41,634 nt of DNA from an uncultured Chthonomonas sp. (GTDB lineage: Bacteria; Armatimonadota; Chthonomonadetes; Chthonomonadales; CAJBBX01). Positions 41,125 to 41,634 of this stretch are shown piece after piece. The DNA is taken from the NCBI GenBank assembly GCA_903951425.1, contig CAJBBX010000097.1, forward strand, positions 1 to 41,634. The letters run 5' to 3'. Under the pieces are notes generated by a model that saw only the letters and a list, made by a program, of their open reading frames with translations, was not told where the DNA came from and searched no databases. Within the stretch, counting starts at the first letter, position 1, and every line of letters starts with the position of its first letter. Both the position numbers and the translations under genes were made by a program.

Positions 41125-41169
41125 GTAGCTGTACGGGTCAGCTACGCCTCGCGTGTCGCGCGCCGACAC
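41125..41169. other. Two adjacent hairpins upstream of the second DGSG-repeat gene
   Basis: GTAGCTG-TACGGGT-CAGCTAC (41125-41145) and GTGTCG-CGCGC-CGACAC (41153-41169) are both perfect. They follow the interrupted lipoprotein gene and precede the 23-nt leader element by about 80 bp. They could be a tandem terminator for the former or part of a structured leader for the latter. Confidence 0.5.
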
Positions 41170-41248
41170 CGCCGCCCTGACCTGTGGCGGGACCGCAACA
41201 CGAATGCCCTGCTATCTTCGGCTGAACCGGGAACCGATGAGCAGAACC

Positions 41249-41271
41249 GTCGTCCTGAGTGCGACGGACAC
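41249..41271 (+). promoter_or_regulatory. 23-nt leader element, copy 2
   Basis: This is identical to 40099-40121 and 27 bases before the start of the second DGSG-repeat gene. The bases on either side differ from copy 1, so the match is confined to the element. Confidence 0.6.
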
Positions 41272-41298
41272 ATCCCAGAAGCGATAGGAGATACTGAA

Positions 41299-41589
41299 AT
41301 GCGAAACGTGATGATCATCCCGGCAGTGGCCGGCGTGCTGGCCCTCCTGCTCTCCTCGGGCCCGGTGGCGGCCCAGGGCCGCGGCCGCGGCGGCAACGGC
41401 GGCGGCGGACAGTGCAACGGGACTGGCCAGCGCCTCCGCGACGGTAGCGGCGCAGGCAAGCAGCTCCGCGGCATGGGCAAGGGCCAGGGCCAGCGCCGCG
41501 GCGGCGGCACGGGCGTCTGCCCGAACGGCAACGCCGGCGGCCTGCGCAACGGCACCGGCCCCAACCCGAACTGCCCGCTCAAGAAGTAG
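41299..41589 (+). CDS. Secreted glycine-rich DGSG-repeat peptide, paralogue 2
   Basis: The product has 96 residues. The ATG at 41299 has TAGGAG eight bases upstream. Residues 1-25 are a signal peptide (IIPAVAGVLALLLSSGPVAA). The mature part opens QGRGRGGNGGGGQ exactly like paralogue 1 and carries one full core repeat (GQRLRDGSGAGKQLRGMGKG) and a degenerate one (GGLRNGTGPNPN). It differs in having three Cys (QCNGTG, GVCPNGN, PNCPLKK), which could form a disulphide or a metal site. Both paralogues end in a basic residue (NHIVK, CPLKK). Extracellular or periplasmic location is inferred. It lies 45 bp from the right edge, so its terminator is not seen. Confidence 0.75.
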   Translation: MRNVMIIPAVAGVLALLLSSGPVAAQGRGRGGNGGGGQCNGTGQRLRDGSGAGKQLRGMGKGQGQRRGGGTGVCPNGNAGGLRNGTGPNPNCPLKK

Positions 41590-41634
41590 ACGATTGCAGG
41601 CGTACCCCCAAACCCCCAAGCGGGGCCGCGCCCA

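Noticed and set aside
25629-41169. Several palindromes, considered as CRISPR repeats or attachment sites
   Set aside because: They are single hairpins of differing sequence without regular spacing, spacers or nearby integrase or cas genes.

Overview
This window is about 41.6 kb of very GC-rich bacterial DNA with no tRNA, rRNA, CRISPR array, insertion sequence or phage gene that I can recognise. Many large secreted glycoside hydrolases, a Tat-exported sulfatase, a DUF1080 protein, outer-membrane beta-barrels, lipoproteins, a giant surface protein with a FlgD-like C-terminus and BTAD/SARP-type regulators point to a diderm polysaccharide degrader. Armatimonadota is my best guess; Planctomycetota or Lentisphaerota relatives are possible. 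The assignment is inferred from gene content only.

Layout. 1-4.0 kb: a truncated secreted DUF7948/SBBP-type protein (minus) faces a large BTAD-NTPase-TPR regulator (plus). 4.0-4.6 kb: a non-coding stretch built of nested inverted repeats. 4.6-11.3 kb (minus): a GH106-type alpha-L-rhamnosidase and a two-part clan-A-like glycosidase. 11.4-12 kb: a HAD phosphatase. 12-17.4 kb (minus): an 1807-residue surface protein with a transglutaminase-like Cys/His/Asp arrangement. 17.7-19.1 kb (plus): three overlapping genes, namely a 43-codon ORF, a secreted FecR-like protein with a DUF4258-like tail, and a small Cys-rich protein. 19.2-25.6 kb (minus): DUF1080 protein, BTAD-AAA regulator and AAA-WD40 protein, tightly packed. 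25.7-31.5 kb (minus): a 1318-residue glycosidase, an Ig-like lipoprotein and an outer-membrane protein. 31.7-36.5 kb: sulfatase (plus), GH42-like protein with an inserted carbohydrate-binding domain (minus), flavoprotein (plus). 36.5-40 kb (plus): outer-membrane protein with a consensus sigma-70 promoter, then PRPP synthase and an M14 carboxypeptidase. 40-41.6 kb (plus): two paralogous glycine-rich secreted peptides sharing a 23-nt leader element, separated by a lipoprotein gene interrupted by an in-frame TAG.

How it works together. The degradative enzymes almost all carry signal peptides, and their mix (rhamnosidase, galactosidase-like enzymes, sulfatase) suits attack on complex, possibly sulfated, plant or algal polysaccharides. 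No sugar transporter or sulfatase maturase lies in the window. Three separate NTPase regulators give it a heavy signalling content. The most promising new system is the FecR/DUF4258-like gene with its overlapping Cys-rich partner (possible toxin-immunity or sensor-partner pair); the twin secreted DGSG-repeat peptides come next.
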